DNA of 64,000 bases. Origin: Emydura subglobosa (Eukaryota; Chordata; Testudines; Chelidae). The stretch covers positions 98,278,979 to 98,342,978 of the forward strand of contig ML679946.1 in the NCBI GenBank assembly GCA_007922225.1, given 5' to 3'. Each line of letters opens with the position of its first letter. Position 1 is the first letter of the stretch. The translations under genes were made by a program, and so were the position numbers. Below are positions 10,475-21,683 of the stretch, piece by piece. The notes below the pieces were generated by a model. It was not told the origin of the DNA and ran no database searches. It saw nothing but the letters and a program-made list of their open reading frames with translations.

Positions 10475-10903
10475 CTACTTGCCATGGTGGTTACCGACTG
10501 CTAGGCCTCTCCTCTGACTTCCTATCTCTGATTCCTTGGTGGCCAGCTCCTTTCTTCCTAGAACCCGGGGTACTTGCATTTCCAGAACCTGGCTGTCTAG
10601 GAACGTCTCAGCATCTCTGATTCTGACTAGTGTCTCTACTTTCTTTTCCGATCCCAGAATCTTTTCTTTCAGCACAGCCACCAACCTGCACTTCATGCAC
10701 AGGAAGTCTCTTCTGGCTTCAGGGAGGAAAGAAACCATGGCACACCCATTGCAGGTTACCACCACTATTTCATTGGCATTTATAATGGAATTGCACATCG
10801 AGCTGATCATGGAAGGAAAGCTTCTCCCACTCCCTTTCCAAATGCCCTCTGAACTCTCTCCTGTTAGCTGCCTCTGTTCATGACTTTCAAGTTTGCCTAG
10901 CAA
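10475..10903 (-). pseudogene. CR1 ORF1 N-terminal region: Cys-pair motif and coiled coil
   Basis: A 142-residue open frame shows C-x2-C-x14-C-x2-C (VTCNGC at about residue 50 and LCMKC about 18 residues on) followed by a heptad-like segment LVAVLKEKILGSEKKVETL and REAETFLD-type ending (RIRDAETFLDSQVLEM). This is the layout of CR1 ORF1, an RNA-binding/chaperone-like protein with a zinc-finger or PHD-like module and a coiled coil for multimerisation, upstream of the esterase. Start chosen at the first Met of the open stretch; the real element start may lie further 5'. Confidence 0.75.
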
Positions 10904-10990
10904 GTGACTTTATATAAGTCTCTCTGCTTAGCTCACCTCAGCTCTGCCCCTCACTACCAGTGACCCATTAACCACTCAGACTTTGAACAG

Positions 10991-12640
10991 TGGGTCTGAT
11001 CAAAGCTCCATGGGTGAGAGCTCTGTAGGTTTTACAAAGGCACCAATAAACAAAGCTGTCTCGGCTACTTATTCGGGGTCCAACAACCCAGCTACACAGT
11101 CCATATTTAGGGAACAAACAGATAGCCGTCCAACGGATCACAGACACCACTTACCAGGTCCTGCTACCTCTAAGAACAGACTCCCACTGATTTCAATGAG
11201 GTTTGAATTGAACACCCAATTAGGATAGGTTACTAGTACTCGCTGCTAGAATTAAGGTCTTACTTTGCATGCTTCTTACCTTCCAGCCTCTTTCAGTTGC
11301 TGCTAGATCCTGGACACAAAGGAGGAGGGAAATCTAGCTCTGAAATAGCTAATGCTCACCCAGCTTCCACACGTGACAAGGAAACACCCCACTACAAATC
11401 TGATGCTTCTACACCCCACTACAAATCTGATGTTCCTGATGCCTCTGCTCCTATACAAGGATGGGAGGGAGGGGTGTGAAGGACACACACAGACACACCG
11501 TCTATTCATTGGTCTTAATTTAATCTTGGATTTCTAGTCCAGCCACCATCATGGTGTTTGAGTCACTGTCTCTACTAGGCTATCTTTGAGGTAGGGCAAT
11601 TTTTGTACTTCTTGTTGCTCAGGGCTCTGTCTTTAGGCGCAATCTATCCCTAAATAACTGAGGTTCTTCAATACTCAAAGATTTCCAAAAAGCATGCTAG
11701 AGGGCTTCCAAACTTTTCTTTTCTTCCTTGTGTTTAAATTGCCTATCAGCACAAATTATATCGGTGGCATCACAAAAGGCAAAACCTCAGATTTCCTTGT
11801 GTGATGAGTAGAGTGAAAATACATGTTAGCACATGACACATTGCAAAAAACCCCAACACATAGCTCATTGCAAAAGAAGGGCTTTGGGCCATTTTTCGGT
11901 AGTGGGACCACCTGATCAGCACTGAGCACACAATCTGGTCTCTCAGGGCTCTAGGAAAAGTGTGATCTAGCACTCTGTCCTTATTTCCATCTGGGACATG
12001 AGAACTGCCATTTAATCTCATTCCTTTATTACCTGTTTGGGTGAGACAGGCCAGATTGTGGTTTTGACTGCATCTGTTCAAGACCGTAATTGGGACTAAG
12101 AACTCCCCTGACACCTCTGCTCAGGCTACCTGGACCTTAGATCTGAATACACAGGAGTATCAGTAGCTGTGTGCCTACCAATTGCCCCCCATGGTCCCCC
12201 AGAGCAGGCAGGTAGAGAGGGGTGGGACATGAGCATTGACTCTATCTCAAAGCAGCACAGCTAAGCCAGCACATGTGATGTCGGAATTTGCTGTTTCTTC
12301 TTACTACCCCCTGTATCTGTACCCCTGGCATAAGGGGGAAACAAGGTGTATCTGAAACACAATATTTCCTGGGTCTTCTGATTTAGTGCTGCTTACACAC
12401 ACGCTTCCCCTTGATGAGAGCTGCATGTAAAGACACAGTCCAACCATTAACATCTGTGTCCGTTCCTTGACGAGGAAGGCTCTGTATTCAGTCTCCCATC
12501 CTCCTTCTGATTTACTTGAAAGGGCCACATCCTAATTTTCCTTGAAAATCCCTTAGAGCTCAGAAGCCCTTCACTGACCTTTCACACAATGAGGAATTGG
12601 TGAAAACAACGACATTGTTTGTTTGCATTATTTGTGGGTT
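10991..12640. other. Unassigned DNA with one small tandem duplication
   Basis: No element was identified. Between about 11383 and 11434 a 26-bp unit, ACACCCCACTACAAATCTGATG plus four bases, is present twice in tandem. Otherwise the stretch has ordinary composition and only short open frames. Confidence 0.45.
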
Positions 12641-12643
12641 TTG

Positions 12644-12667
12644 TGTATATATATATATATATGTATA
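12644..12667. repeat. (TA)n microsatellite
   Basis: About ten consecutive TA units, flanked by TGTG and GTATATTG. Confidence 0.95.
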
Positions 12668-13651
12668 TTGTATTCACTCCTCATTCCATTTACCCATCTG
12701 ATTCCATTTCTCTTATCACTTCCTTTAATTTCCTAAAGTCATTCCATGGTCTCCCACCTCCTGTTGTATCCCTGACTTTTGGTATTTCACACCTGTCTCT
12801 TCACATCACCGATTAGTTTGTGCACTTCCTTGTTCTTCCACATTGACATTTTTCTGCTCCTAATGTATCTATTCTGAGATGGACAAATAACCCTCAAGCA
12901 TGAAGCAATCTCTCTTCAAATACTGTACGTTTCTCCTCTGCATTCTCCTTCCCACTGCTTTGCTACACTGAATATCACTAGCACTTGTCGTGTACTTTAC
13001 TCTGCAGACGTTGAGAAGCTTAGGGCTAGGTTTGCAATGGGGACTTGGACTTAACGTGGCAATGCTTAACTTTTAAGTGTCCCCTCCTGCCTAATATATA
13101 TGTATCTACTTGCAGTGGGTGAGATAGACTAATGTGAAACTGCCTGTGATGTCTATTTCCATGTGTCTATCTTCCACAAACACTGGGCTTTGATTGACAA
13201 TGTTAGTAACTATGGTGGCTCGTACCACTCAAAGTATTCCAAAAAAATCGTTTTGGGGCCAGTGACCCATAGGTTCTGCTGGAAGTGGACTTTGCTCAAT
13301 TCTCAGCAATCTATTTATTGTAAACTTTAAGTTCCACGGTCTTTGGACTGACTGAGATTGTGGTCACAGAATGTTGGGTTCCAACTTTTAAAGCAGACTC
13401 AACGTCCTTTGCCTTTACTGGACAAGAATGAGGAGCACAAACTTGTCAGGATCGAAACGTCTACCTCCCTATGTTCCAGTTGGCAGGGTGATGTTGAGGT
13501 CAGTGCTGCTAATATATAATGTAGAAGGAATGAATTACAATGAGAAGTCAGCAGGCGTTTCACATGCTGCCAAGTCAGGCCTGTGTCAGTCGGGAAAGCG
13601 CTCATGTTAATGTGATAAACAGCTTGCGTGCCTGCCCAGGAGATAATGTGC
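12668..13651. other. Unassigned DNA
   Basis: Nothing recognised on either strand over nearly 1 kb apart from short open frames without domain features. Confidence 0.4.
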
Positions 13652-13740
13652 CAAGTCCACAGTGGATGCCAGTCAGCACAGCTCCATTGACTTCAGCGCA
13701 GTTATGTTGATTTACATCAGCTGAAGATCTGGCCCATTAT
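13652..13740. repeat. Imperfect palindrome of the 1043 type
   Basis: CAGCACAGCTCCATTGACTTCAGCGCAG sits at the centre; the right arm reads GTTGATTTACATCAGCTGAAGATCTGGCCC and the left arm is its diverged reverse complement. Confidence 0.6.
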
Positions 13741-16050
13741 ATTTGGGGCCATTCAGGCAGTGGTTTGCTTTGGAGGGAGGATGGAGCTGCACCAGCCCAA
13801 GGGCTGTTCAGAGTGATGGAGACACAATCCCATCCAAAGCTGTCCCATGCAGCCAGGGAGCTAGTGTTTGTGCACTGTGCAGAGGAAGTGAGTTTTGAGG
13901 ATGAAACTGAAGGAAGAGCAGAAGGTGGCCTGGTGCCCTATGTTAGGGAAGGAGATCCAGGCTCAGGGAACAGAAGAACTGTGAGAAGGAGACAGAGATG
14001 AGACAGAACGGGCTGGGGTTTAATAAGGAACAAAGACAGAGATGTAATCAGGGAGATTATTGTCCAGGGCTTTGAAGGCAGAGATGCCTGAGCCTCCAAC
14101 AGAAGATGGAAGGAAACCAGGAGAGGGATTCAAATAGGTGAATAACGTGCCAAGTGTTTGCAGGATCAGGGCCCTAGACAGTCAGGTCTGAGGTCAGCCC
14201 CATGCCTTCTCACAACTTTCTGTCTATAAAATGCCTAGAACATTTAGAGAACAAAGTAAATAATAAATGTGGATGCTTGATTACTATTAATTGAATCCAA
14301 TGCAAGGTGAAATAATTTCTAAGCTCACCCCTCCATTTCTGAGCATGACTATGAATGGTTAATACTCAGCAGATCTAGGAGAATTCCCTGCTATACACTG
14401 GTAAAAAATATTTGTGAGTAGGAAAAGAATAGAGGGAATGATGGAAGAATCATTGTATTCAGAGAGCCCTTGTAAATGTGCCTTGGAAGAATGTCACAGC
14501 ATATTGTCCTCCATGTTATCACAATGTTATTGCTTTGATCTTTAAAGCACTATTATGTGGCAGGTGTCATTTTTATTGCTATGATTTCCTATGGAAATAA
14601 TGGCTTGTGGCTACTGTGAACAAGTGAGACTCAGCATGCAAAATTGCAGGCTGAGAGGAACAAGCTATGTGACACTGCTGAACTAGATAAGATGAGTCAA
14701 GGCAGATTAAGGCTCCATCCTTGGGGCCAGGCCTAAAGATTGGAGCGGTGTTGGGGGTGGATCTCTGGATCTGGAACCACGCAGGGCCCCATTGATCCAC
14801 TCCCAGCAGTATGTGAGAAGCTGCCTACCCTGCCACTCTCGTTCTCAGTGAGCTGGTTGGCGTTTGGCTCACTTTGCCTGAGAGCAGCACAGAGAGCATC
14901 AGCAAGCGTGGCAAAAAGAGCAGGTGGCATCAAGGCCCCTGTCATCCTTGTTCAGGTGGGAGCAGGAAGCAGCAGGAACTGAGGAGACATCTCCCGGCGC
15001 AGTAGGTGAGATATGCAGCTGAGAGGGCAGGTGTTAGAGCCAGGTCCAGATTGTTCAGTGGTTTTGTGGCGAGCTTACTGGAGGAAGGGGAATGGGGGGG
15101 CGGATGGGGGACAGAGGTGCCATATCAAATATCCCATCTGCATATGCTTTGTGAGAAGGGACTTTCTTCCTTCTTGACAAAGTCATATCTGAGTGCAGCC
15201 TGGTGTTCAGTTAGTTGCCATAAGCTGCAGACTCTGCACCGAGAACTGCCTGAACTGCTGAAAGCCGTTGAAGTTGATCCTTCCCAGCTCCTCAAACAAA
15301 GTACCTACTTGAATGTGCAGCAGCCCTTACAAAAAAAATATAGCCGGCCAACTGGAGCACTATGAATTCATATCAAAATAAGCCTCTTTAGGTAAGGATT
15401 AATTATATTGTACCACAGGAGTGGAAGAACAACTCAGGTGACACCCAGGAGGGTCTGCCTCTGGTAGTCACTTGCTGGAGGAGCTGAGATAAATCCAAAG
15501 GTTATTCTCCTGAAATCACAAAACCAGCGAGAACTGATGCAAAGCTCTCCAGATGGTTGGACATGAAGATTACCTACATTCACAAGGCCTTAGCATTCTA
15601 ACTGTGCTACAGAGAAGACTGGGTGGAGAGTAAAGAGGGAGGTTACATCAGTGGAATACAGCTTGCAGAACAGGAAGTCCTCTGCTGTCTGGGTGGAATT
15701 TAAAAATTCCAAAACTATTCGGTTTGGAGGTTCAAATTCTGCCCTTATTTAAATCCTACAGAGCACACTGGGGTCAGACAGCTGTAAGAGAAGGTAGGGA
15801 CTGGCTGTAGTTATATTATGTTACAGAGTACGGACCACTGTAAAAATAGAAATGGAAGAAACAGAAATGTGTATGGGTAGCAAACTATGATTCAAATTAT
15901 GCCCATGTGATGATGAAAAAAAACATGGTTGATTGCTATGCATTAGCAGGGCTGCGGGTCTTATTCCCAGTTAGAGAGGATGGGAGGATAATGCAACTGC
16001 AAATTATCATTCAAATGCAGAAATTAATGTTAATTCACCCATGTTTGTAA
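13741..16050. other. Unassigned DNA
   Basis: No mobile element or gene could be identified with confidence. The stretch 14030-14150 (purine-rich, AGGGAGATTATTGTCCAGGGCTTTGAAGG) resembles an old dispersed repeat. A 119-codon open frame at 15006-15365 has no recognisable domain. Confidence 0.4.
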
Positions 16051-16640
16051 CTAGAGCTGGTCATAAATTTACCTAGGACATGTTTTTCTCCCCCACTGGA
16101 AAATGCTGAGTCACTGAAAGGTAAACATTTTATGCAGATGTGTCGATAATGACAATTCTATCTCTGCATCTGATGAAGTGAGCTGAGTCTCATGAAAGCT
16201 TATGTCTACAAAAATTAAATTTGTTAGTCTTTAAAGTGTCACAGAACTCTCGTTGTTTTTGCTAACATGGCTATCCCTCTGGAACTGATAATGACAAAAA
16301 ATATTTTTGTAAGGAAAATGGAAAAAAAGTATTTTGCTAAGATCAAGGTCTTTTTCAACTTTTTTGGAACGGAACATTTTGGTTGTCTGTTTGAAACAAC
16401 TTTTGTTTCTTTTTTTTTTTAGACTTTATCAATCTAAAAAAATAAAAATTGGAACTAAACATGTTAAGTTTGTCAACAAAAAAGTTTCAATCAACCCTCC
16501 CTACCCCCAATTTCTTTTTTCAGAATTTTGTTTCACAGGAAATTCCTGTTGGGTGATGTTTTTCTGTTCCGTTTTGGAATATTACATAATTTTGAAACTG
16601 AAAAATTCTCTGTGAAATGACAAATCTGGTTCTCAACTAG
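16051..16640. mobile_element. AT-rich terminal-inverted-repeat element, copy B, with nested PLE insertion
   Basis: It opens with AACTAGAGCTGGTCATAAATTT and closes with AATCTGGTTCTCAACTAGCTCT near 16642, matching terminal inverted repeats with the core CTAGAGCTGGTC. The interior is made of AAATTTT/GAAACAATTTT motifs. It contains no coding region. It is split at 16145-16297 by a Penelope-type tail flanked by a target duplication, so it is older than that insertion. Confidence 0.65.
16156..16286 (+). mobile_element. Penelope-like 3' tail insertion with 11-bp target duplication
   Basis: The 131-bp insert contains GCATCTGATGAAGTGAGC, CATGAAAGCTTATG, TTAAATTTGTTAGTCTTTAAAGTG and ends CATGGCTATCCCTCTGGAACT. 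It is flanked by GATAATGACAA at 16145-16155 and 16287-16297, an exact 11-bp duplication. The same tail follows the GIY-YIG coding segment at 59286-59717, which ties this short repeat to a Penelope-like element. Confidence 0.85.
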
Positions 16641-16769
16641 CTCTATATATGACGCCTTCAAGTTCAATCTCTGAAAACCCTCATGCACTCAAGATATACT
16701 AGAGTGAAAATTTGCAAAAAAAGAAAGTAATTTAAAGCTCATAGACTTGGATAAATTCTCTGGCCATGA

Positions 16770-16832
16770 GCTGCAGACTAGATTATCATAATGGTCCCTT
16801 CTGGCTTTAAAATCCATTAATCTATGAATAGC
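16770..16832 (+). repeat. CR1 3' terminus fragment
   Basis: GACTAGATTATCATAATGGTCCCTTCTGGC followed by TTAAAATCCATTAATCTATGAATA is the last 60 bp or so of a CR1 3' UTR. Confidence 0.75.
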
Positions 16833-17405
16833 CATCAAACATGAATTTCAAATTGAATGTTCAATTGTGTTATTTGCAGTTTGTGCTATATTGGCAAGCC
16901 GCTTTTGTAAAACACTAGCACAACACAAATTTCAAGTGTGAATACTCAAAACAAACTTTTCATGAACTATTAAATAGGGGAATCATTCTGTGAATATTAT
17001 TCAATAACAAATACACTTGGTGATTTTACAGCCTCCGCACAAACAACTCATTAAGGGAGAGGAAACTCTAGGAATACATGATTTGTTGCAAATTATTTAC
17101 TTAGATCTATTCCCAGTTCATTCTCTTGGTTTTAGTGCATGTTTGCCTGAGGGTAGCATTTCTAGACCTTCCCTTCTGCCAAATTGGATTGCCAAAAAAA
17201 TGTTACAGTAATGCCATTGTCACCATAGAATTGTTTCATTTTATAATCCTGTGCCACTACCTTATTATTTATGGGGCGCAATTGCCATTCAGGCTGCTAA
17301 TGCAAAGACTGTATTTTGCCTTTTGGTTTAAATTGTGATAAGCTTCCCAGTGCTTCAGTTTTTGGATGTCCAACTTGACACATCTTATTTAGGTACCTAA
17401 CATCA
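16833..17405. other. Unassigned AT-rich DNA
   Basis: Nothing recognised. Confidence 0.4.
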
Positions 17406-17497
17406 AGATTTCAGGTCTGTTAATATTGGTCAGAGTAACTCCATTGACTTCAGAGGCGTTACTCTGTATTTACATTGCTGTGAGAAGAATTTGACCC
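17406..17497. repeat. Imperfect palindrome centred on CCATTGACTTCA
   Basis: AGAGTAACTCCATTGACTTCAGAGGCGTTACTCTG shows the arms directly: AGAGTAAC against GTTACTCT. Outer arms are more diverged (TCAGGTCTG... and ...AATTTGACCCC). Confidence 0.6.
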
Positions 17498-17552
17498 CAA
17501 CCCCGGAGCTGTTCATTCATCAGCTCAGCCAGGAAGGACTAAAGGGCATGGG

Positions 17553-17618
17553 TATACCCTGATCCCATTGAGTCAATGAGAGTTTTGCCATTGACTTCAA
17601 AAGGGCCAGGATTTTACA
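17553..17618. repeat. Short palindromic repeat with CCATTGA/TCAATGA core
   Basis: CCTGATCCCATTGAGTCAATGAGAG then CCATTGACTTCAAAAGGGCCAGGAT: the outer GATCC/GGGCC ends and the internal CATTGA/TCAATG pairs are inverted copies. It resembles the fragment at 31459-31515. Confidence 0.55.
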
Positions 17619-17726
17619 TAAAAAAGGAGCTGATGGTACATGTGTCAACTACATAAAGAATGTGTTGATTCTGATTTACTAAGCTCTTAGATTCCACAAT
17701 TCAGATGTGGATGGAGAGAGGATCTA

Positions 17727-18069
17727 GAATAGATTAATAGATTCTAAGGCCAGAAGGGGTCATTATGATCATTTATTTTGACCTCCTGTATAACACAGAC
17801 CATAGAGTTTTCCCAAAGTATTTCCTAGAGAAGATCTTTCAGAAGAGACATCAGATCTTGATTTTAAAAATTGCCAGTGATGGAAAATCCACCATAAGGC
17901 TCGGTAAATTATACCAATCGTTAATTACTCTCACTGTTATAAATGTATATCTTATTTCTGGTCTGAATTTGTCTAGTTTCAACTTCCAGCCATTGGTTTG
18001 TATTATACCTTTCTTTACTAAACTGAAAAGCCCATTATTAAATATTTGTTTGCCACGTAGATACTTACA
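17727..18069 (-). mobile_element. CR1/L3-type 3' end fragment
   Basis: ACTTCCAGCCATTGGTTTGTATTATACCTTTC and AATTGCCAGTGATGGAAAATCCACCA match the same region of the element at 7570-8000. It stops abruptly at TACTTACAG, where another CR1 begins. Confidence 0.85.
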
Positions 18070-18075
18070 GAATAA

Positions 18076-18390
18076 GCAAATGACCCATAGATTCATAGAT
18101 TTTAAGGCCAAAAGGGACCATCATGATCATATAATCTGATCTCCTGCACATTGCAGGCCACAGAACCTCATCCCCCCACTCCTATAGTACCTTTGGTTGA
18201 GTTACTGAAGTCCTCGAATCTTGACTTAAAGATTTCAAGTTTCAGAGAATCCAGCATTTACTCTAGTTCAAACCAGCAAGTGACCCATGTTCCATACCAC
18301 ATAGGAAAGCAAAAAAAACCCCAAAGTCTCTTCCAATCTGGGGGGAAAATTCCTTCCCAACTCCAAATACTGTGATCAGTTAAGCCCTGT
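18076..18390 (-). mobile_element. CR1 3' UTR fragment of a second subfamily
   Basis: TTCATAGATTTTAAGGCCAAAAGGGACCAT, followed by CTCCTGCACATTGCAGGCCACAG and GGGGGGAAAATTCCTTCCCAAC, is a CR1 3' end on the minus strand, different from the piece immediately to the left. Confidence 0.85.
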
Positions 18391-18835
18391 AGTAACTCAG
18401 AACCCTTTCCAGCTAGTGTTCTCAGCAGGTGTAAAATGGTTGTTGAATATGCTTAGGCAGATTAAAATCATGTTGAAACTATATACAAACCTATTTGGAT
18501 GCCAGTGTCTTCAATGCAGTCTGCATTACTGTGGCTTGCTGTGGCTCTTCATAACCTTCGTGAAACCAGAAGTGAGCCATTTCCCCCTGAATGGGCCTGT
18601 GACAACGAGGGGACACTGGATGGGTACCCTCAGCCAGAGAACACAGCAGGCAGCAAAAGTCAGGGATGTTTTGTGTTCCCGCATTATACACTTGCATGGC
18701 CCAGTGGAAGAGGGGAATGATACCTGTACGAGTATACTTGTGGGGGAAAATTGGCTCATTAATTATTTGAGGAGGCAGTGCTTGGGAGGGGTGTGGGCTT
18801 GATTGTCAAGCAGTGTAAGTCTAAATGACATGATA
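18391..18835. other. Unassigned DNA
   Basis: Overlapping open frames occur on both strands at 18416-18802, but none has recognisable features. Confidence 0.4.
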
Positions 18836-19086
18836 ATTAATTAATCAATTTGCAAACATCTAGAAGATAATAAGGTAATAAGTAACGGTCAGCATGGATT
18901 TGTTAAGAACAAATCATGTCAAATCAACATGATAGCTTTCTTTGACAGGGTAACAAGCCTTGTGGATAGGAGGAGGCGGTAGATGTGGTATATCTTGACT
19001 TTAGTAAGGCTTTTGCTACTGTGACGCATGACCTTCTCTTAAACAAACTAGGGAAATACAACCTAAATGGAGCTACTATAAGATAG

Positions 19087-19578
19087 GTGCAAAACTGGTT
19101 GGAAAACCATTCCCAGAGAGTAGTTATCAATAGTTCACAGTCATGCTGGAAAGGTATAATGAGTGGGGTTCCACAGGGATCAGTTCTAGGTCTGGTTCTG
19201 TTCAATATTTTCATCAATGATTTAGATTATGGCATAGAGAGTACACTTATTAAGTTTGCAGACGATACCAAGCTGGGAGGGGTTGCAAGTGCTTTGGAGT
19301 ATGGGAGTATAATTCAGAATGATCTGGACAAACTGGAGAATTGGTCTGAGGTGAATAGGATAAAATTCAATAAGGAAAAATACAAAGTGCTCCACTTAGG
19401 AAGGAACAATCCGTTGCACACGTACAAAATGGGAAATGACTGCCTAGGAAGGAATATTGCGGAAAGGGATCTGGAGGTCATAGTGGACCACAAGCTAAAT
19501 ATGAGTCAACAGTGTAATGCTGTTGCAAAAAAAAGGGAACATGATTCTGGGATGTATTCACAGGAGTATTGTAGGTAA
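19087..19578 (+). pseudogene. CR1 reverse transcriptase palm/thumb fragment
   Basis: This 163-residue frame has [20 protein letters not shown] at about residues 27-46 and the catalytic F-A-D-D at residues 57-60 (19255-19266), the two core palm motifs of non-LTR reverse transcriptases. The enzyme primes on nicked chromosomal DNA and copies its own RNA. The N-terminal fingers and the whole endonuclease are missing, and a frameshift separates it from the C-terminal domain at 19673. Confidence 0.92.
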
Positions 19579-19672
19579 GACACGAGTAGTAATTCTTCTT
19601 CTCTACTCTGCACTGATTAGGCTTCAACTGGAGTATTGTGTCCAGTTCTGGGCATGACATTTAGGGAAAGAC

Positions 19673-20059
19673 ATGCACAAATTGGAGAAAGTCCAGAGAA
19701 GAGCAACAAATATGATTAAAGGTCCAGAAAACATGACCTATGAGGCAAGACTGAAAGAACTGGGTTTGTTTAGCCTGGAGAAGAGAAGACTGAGAGAGGA
19801 CATGATAACAGCTTTCAAGTACATAAAAGGTTGTTACAAGGAGGAGGGAGAAAAATTGTTCTTCTTAACCTCTGAGGACAGGACAAGAAGCAATGGGCTT
19901 AAACTGCAGCAAGGGAGGTTTAGGCTGGACATTAGGAAAAACTTCCTGCCTGTCAGGGTGGTTAATCACTGGAATAAATTGCCTAAGGAGGTTGTGGAAT
20001 CTCCATCCGTGGAGATTTTTAAGAGCAGGTTAGACAAACACCTGTCAGGGATGGTCTAG
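19673..20059 (+). pseudogene. CR1 ORF2 C-terminal domain
   Basis: 128 residues containing [58 protein letters not shown] and VVNHWNKLPKEVVESPS. It continues the RT of 19087-19578 in another frame and ends shortly before the 3' UTR, as expected for CR1. Confidence 0.9.
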
Positions 20060-20139
20060 ATATTACTTAGTCCTGCCACGAGTGCAGGGGACTGGACTAG
20101 ATGATCTCTCGAGGTGCCTTCCAGCCCTATGATTCTATG

Positions 20140-20695
20140 AATAATGAATTTGGTTGGGATGGGAGGGGATGGAAACACAATGGCTGTACAGATGGAATTT
20201 ATTGAAATGTAAATTGCTGTACCTGGCTAAATAGAGGAATGCCATTTGCTTACTAATGATTAATTACCCCAATCATGTTTTTTAGCTTTTTTATCTCAAA
20301 TAATGATTGTAAGATGTGAGGCAGTGATAGCAATAAACTTTCTTGAAAACACAACATGCTTTATTGGGTCTTCTGGTACCCACTCTTCAGCCTCTTTATA
20401 CACTCCTTGAACTGACCTGTCTGAAAAATCTCCATACCTGCCATCTTTTTAGCTATCTGCTGGTAATGTAAGGAGGAAATTTTGTTATCCCAACAACCTG
20501 CCTAGACCACTGTCCACAGGTGGAATACCAGTTGTTATGCTTATTGCTAAAAACAGCTAGAAAGGCCTTTCTGAAACCTTAGCACAACTAACAGGTCAAG
20601 GGTGGGAGGATGGGGGTGGAGGATGGAAGTGAGTGACCACAAGGAGTAAAGTTGTCACCTGACTTGAGCTTTTTGCTGAAGTATGTGCTTGTGCA
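20140..20695. other. Unassigned DNA
   Basis: No recognisable element between two CR1 copies. Confidence 0.4.
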
Positions 20696-20825
20696 AGATG
20701 GAAAGTCTGGTAATAGATAACTTAGTCTTAGGTTAGGAGTGGGTGGGTGAGGTTCTGTTGCCTGCATTGTGTAAATGATCATAATGGTCCCTTCTGACCG
20801 TATAGTCTGTGAATTTATGAGTCTG
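20696..20825 (+). repeat. CR1 3' end fragment
   Basis: GAGGTTCTGTTGCCTGCATTGTG, then TGATCATAATGGTCCCTTCTGACC and CTGTGAATTTATGAGTCTGTGAA, is a CR1 3' terminus. Confidence 0.75.
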
Positions 20826-20829
20826 TGAA

Positions 20830-21334
20830 CTGTTGATATGTGAAATACCTCGGGTTCACTGTTGGAAAATTCCCCACCTGAGAGGCTGGAATACTCCACA
20901 CGTAACTTAACTTCTGCTCTGTAGTTTATTTGTTTGTTTGTTTTGATGATCAAGTTATGTAATACTAACAAATTGGGTATAAAAAGAGGGAGAAGAAATC
21001 TGAGTTCGGTGGACATTTGAACACTTGGATAACTCTCAAATTCCCCTGCAGATGGAAACTGGACACTGGAAGTCTACAGTTATCTACTCGAGACTTCCTC
21101 AAGAGCCTGGGTAAATATGAATCTGGGGTTAATCTTGGGTGCTCTACTAACCTGTTGCAGATGTATGTAATTTCTGGAGATGACAGAGTAGAAGCTTCTG
21201 GTGAAAGCATTTTTGTTTGCCTGCTTGCTTCAACTATCTATTAGCTGGACAACCGTGCCCCATTGATTTATTTCCTGACACCACATCGCAAACAGTAAAG
21301 TCACCAAGAGATCTGGGTTCAGCAAAACCCTGGG
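20830..21334 (+). mobile_element. Solo LTR related to the provirus LTR at 36616
   Basis: Begins TGTTGATATGTGAAATACC and ends AAACCCTGGGTAAGA; the provirus 3' LTR has GAATATGTGAAATGAGCCC near its start and GGAACCCTGGGTAACA at its end. A shared TTTATTTCCTGACACC box lies about 65 bp before the end in both. No internal viral genes remain. Confidence 0.7.
20979..20992 (+). promoter_or_regulatory. TATA box of the solo LTR
   Basis: GGGTATAAAAAGAGGG is a strong TATA element placed near the middle of the LTR, where the U3/R boundary is expected. Confidence 0.6.
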
Positions 21335-21683
21335 TAAGAGTAGGATGGTCATTCCTGGTACTTCTGCTGAAGTTCACAATTTTGCTGTCCTCGCACCAGA
21401 GACACATAAAAATTTGGCTGTGCTCCCCGTGACTAGGAAAAGTCTTATTTAGATTCCTCTCCATTGCAAACCAGGAGGCTCTCTGAGAGTGTGTGGGCAG
21501 ATTGGTGATCAGAAGAGAATGGATTAAAGATGACCTGACTTTCTGCCATTTACCATGCAGGGATGGGGTGGCTTCCATTTTCAATAGAATAGATTGCAGA
21601 TTGTTGGGATAGAGAAGACTAAAGAAATTGTCCTATGGAATTGTGGGACACTTCTGGCTGACTCCTGGGACCCAAGTCCAGTG
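21335..21683. other. Unassigned DNA
   Basis: Nothing recognised. Confidence 0.4.

Larger units (their letters stand above)
7570..10990 (-). mobile_element. Near full-length CR1/L3-type LINE (minus strand)
   Basis: Read from about 10990 down to 7570 it has the complete CR1 order: a 5' region with TTATATAAAG near 10912, ORF1 with zinc-finger-like Cys pairs and coiled coil (10903-10475), ORF1 esterase (9993-9721), the ORF2 endonuclease region (about 9600-9100), a linker (9078-8854), reverse transcriptase (about 8850-8000), the C-terminal domain (8008-7814), and a 3' UTR containing the minus-strand form of GCCAGTGATGGAGAATCCACCAC near 7690. Both ORFs are broken by stops and indels. At about 3.4 kb it is shorter than a canonical 4.5-kb CR1, so internal deletions are likely. 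Confidence 0.9.
18836..20139 (+). mobile_element. CR1 LINE, 5'-truncated, plus strand
   Basis: Starts inside the reverse transcriptase (GGTCAGCATGGATTTGTTAAG), runs through the palm and C-terminal domain, and ends GACTAGATGATCTCTCGAGGTGCCTTCCAGCC then CTATGATTCTATGA, the CR1 terminal octamer. It is the best-preserved plus-strand CR1 here. Confidence 0.95.

Noticed and set aside
12619..12816. 65-codon frame crossing the (TA)n tract
   Set aside because: Its Tyr-Ile repeat is the translation of the microsatellite.
15006..15365. 119-codon plus-strand frame preceded by a splice-donor-like CAGTAGGTGAGAT
   Set aside because: No domain, no acceptor or partner exon, and no conservation evidence available; a single GTGAGAT match is expected by chance.
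18416..18802. Overlapping open frames on both strands near the CR1 at 18836
   Set aside because: No domain in any frame and no sign of a known repeat; chance openness on both strands is more likely than a gene.
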